A DNA stretch of 5,896 nucleotides. It comes from Granulicatella adiacens. GTDB taxonomy: Bacteria > Bacillota > Bacilli > Lactobacillales > Aerococcaceae. Location: NCBI GenBank assembly GCA_018364485.1, contig JAGZLX010000082.1, positions 1 to 5,896 of the forward strand, given 5' to 3'. Below, in pieces: positions 5,480 through 5,896 of this stretch; position 1 is the stretch's first letter, and the number at the start of each line of letters is the position of its first letter. Both the position numbers and the translations under genes were made by a program. The notes beneath the pieces are model-generated. The model did not search any database. It was not told the DNA's origin and saw only the letters and a list, made by a program, of their open reading frames with translations.

Positions 5480-5513
5480 AAATACGTGCAGTGAATAAAT
5501 AATTCGTACTAAC

Positions 5514-5542
5514 AAAAAAGCACCCTGTAAATACAGAGTGCT
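5514..5542 (-). terminator. Intrinsic terminator of the right-edge gene
   Basis: On the minus strand AGCACTCTGT / ACAGGGTGCT pairs over 10 bp with one G-U and a 4-base loop, followed by six T. It lies about 114 bases after the stop of the gene at the right edge, and separates that transcript from the VanZ-RDD promoter. Confidence 0.88.
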
Positions 5543-5655
5543 GAGATCTTGTAAGTAATTCCCATAATGTATTAACGTTTTGAGGCTTGCTTTGTTCATT
5601 TATTGACCGCTATCAGAAAACAAACAAAAAGAAAAACCTATTCAGTTCATCGTTC
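5543..5655. other. Noncoding stretch between right-edge gene and its terminator
   Basis: These 113 bases hold no supported gene. On the minus strand a T-rich, G-poor segment (5606-5640) follows the stop, then a mixed-composition segment runs to the hairpin. No ribosome binding site precedes the ATG at 5599. It is probably a long 3' untranslated region; I see no clear second hairpin, T-box motif or tRNA-like fold. Confidence 0.4.
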
Positions 5656-5896
5656 TCAATCCTTGTCTGCTTCATTTTCTTTTGCGCGATCGTTTTGTAA
5701 ATCCTTTTCTGAGAGTTTTTGTTCGATATACTTGTCAATGTTTTCGTAAAATTCCTTGATCGTCTCACTATCTAATTTTGCCGAATTATTGAATTGCTTG
5801 ACTTTCAATTGAACAGATTGAATACCGTAAGAGGCTTGTTTTTGGCGAATGGTTTCTAATTCTTCTTCTGAAATCGGATCTCCAACAACCGTCAAG
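5656..5896 (-). CDS. C-terminal fragment of an unidentified protein, possibly DUF389-type membrane protein
   Basis: Only the last 79 full codons are present; the gene continues beyond the right edge. The first visible codon is TTG inside LTVVGDPISEEELETIRQKQ, so this is not the true start. The fragment is soluble-looking: a short strand, a helix (ISEEELETIRQKQASYGI), another strand (VQLKVKQF), a second helix (SETIKEFYENIDKYIEQKL), then a highly charged, probably disordered tail (SEKDLQNDRAKENEADKD). A V-G-x-P-[IL]-S opening followed by helix and strand resembles, from memory, the C-terminal cytoplasmic part of DUF389 (TIGR00341-like) membrane proteins of Firmicutes. No membrane segment is in view to confirm this, so the family call is tentative. 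Transcription probably ends at 5514-5542. Confidence 0.7.
   Translation of the reverse strand, partial: LTVVGDPISEEELETIRQKQASYGIQSVQLKVKQFNNSAKLDSETIKEFYENIDKYIEQKLSEKDLQNDRAKENEADKD

Noticed and set aside
5438..5599. N-terminal 54-codon extension of the VanZ-RDD frame starting at ATG 5599
   Set aside because: No ribosome binding site precedes 5599, and the extension crosses a clear terminator (5514-5542) and the gene's own extended -10 (5471-5479). ATG 5437 has a well-placed AGGAG and fits the domain start.
5514..5655. T-box or other riboswitch/attenuator leader for the VanZ-RDD gene
   Set aside because: A terminator hairpin precedes the gene, but there is no T-box core motif, no alternative antiterminator pairing was found by eye, and a good promoter lies downstream of the hairpin. 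It is better explained as the terminator of the preceding gene.

Overview
The window looks like chromosomal DNA of a low-GC Gram-positive bacterium, most likely a member of the Lactobacillales. Reasons: strong AGGAGG-type ribosome binding sites, extended -10 promoters, compact hairpin-plus-T terminators, and proteins of types common in that order (SemiSWEET, YghU, VanZ-RDD, and an ATPase start resembling the osmoprotectant transporter ATPase of streptococci). The genus cannot be fixed from sequence alone. No rRNA, tRNA, CRISPR array, insertion sequence or phage gene is visible.

Layout. Left edge (minus strand): yghU, a glutathione-dependent disulfide oxidoreductase, followed after 12 bases by the first 41 codons of an ABC ATPase resembling OpuCA/ProV, cut by the window edge. 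Diverging from them (plus): a 64-residue CsbD-like stress protein with its own terminator. Next is a divergent pair: a small bacterial PH-domain protein (minus) and an LtrA-family membrane protein (plus), whose promoters overlap in a 98-base gap. A bidirectional terminator separates ltrA from a convergent two-gene operon of unknown function (113 and 135 residues, overlapping by ATGA). Diverging from that operon is a SemiSWEET sugar transporter (plus) with a 14-bp-stem terminator. The right part (minus) has a VanZ-RDD two-domain membrane protein with its own promoter and terminator. Upstream of it lies the C-terminal end of a gene cut by the right edge, possibly a DUF389-type membrane protein.

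How the genes fit together. Most are single-gene or two-gene transcription units in alternating orientation, so this is not one pathway. A loose envelope and stress theme is visible: thiol redox (YghU), probable osmoprotectant uptake, CsbD, LtrA and VanZ-RDD. That theme is inference. Several start codons were moved from the longest open frame to an internal ATG with a properly spaced ribosome binding site: PH protein 1698, LtrA 1803, 135-residue protein 3393, VanZ-RDD 5437.

Nothing here is clearly a new system. The best candidate for undescribed biology is the coupled two-gene operon at 2986-3731, followed by an imperfect palindrome in the yghU-csbD gap.
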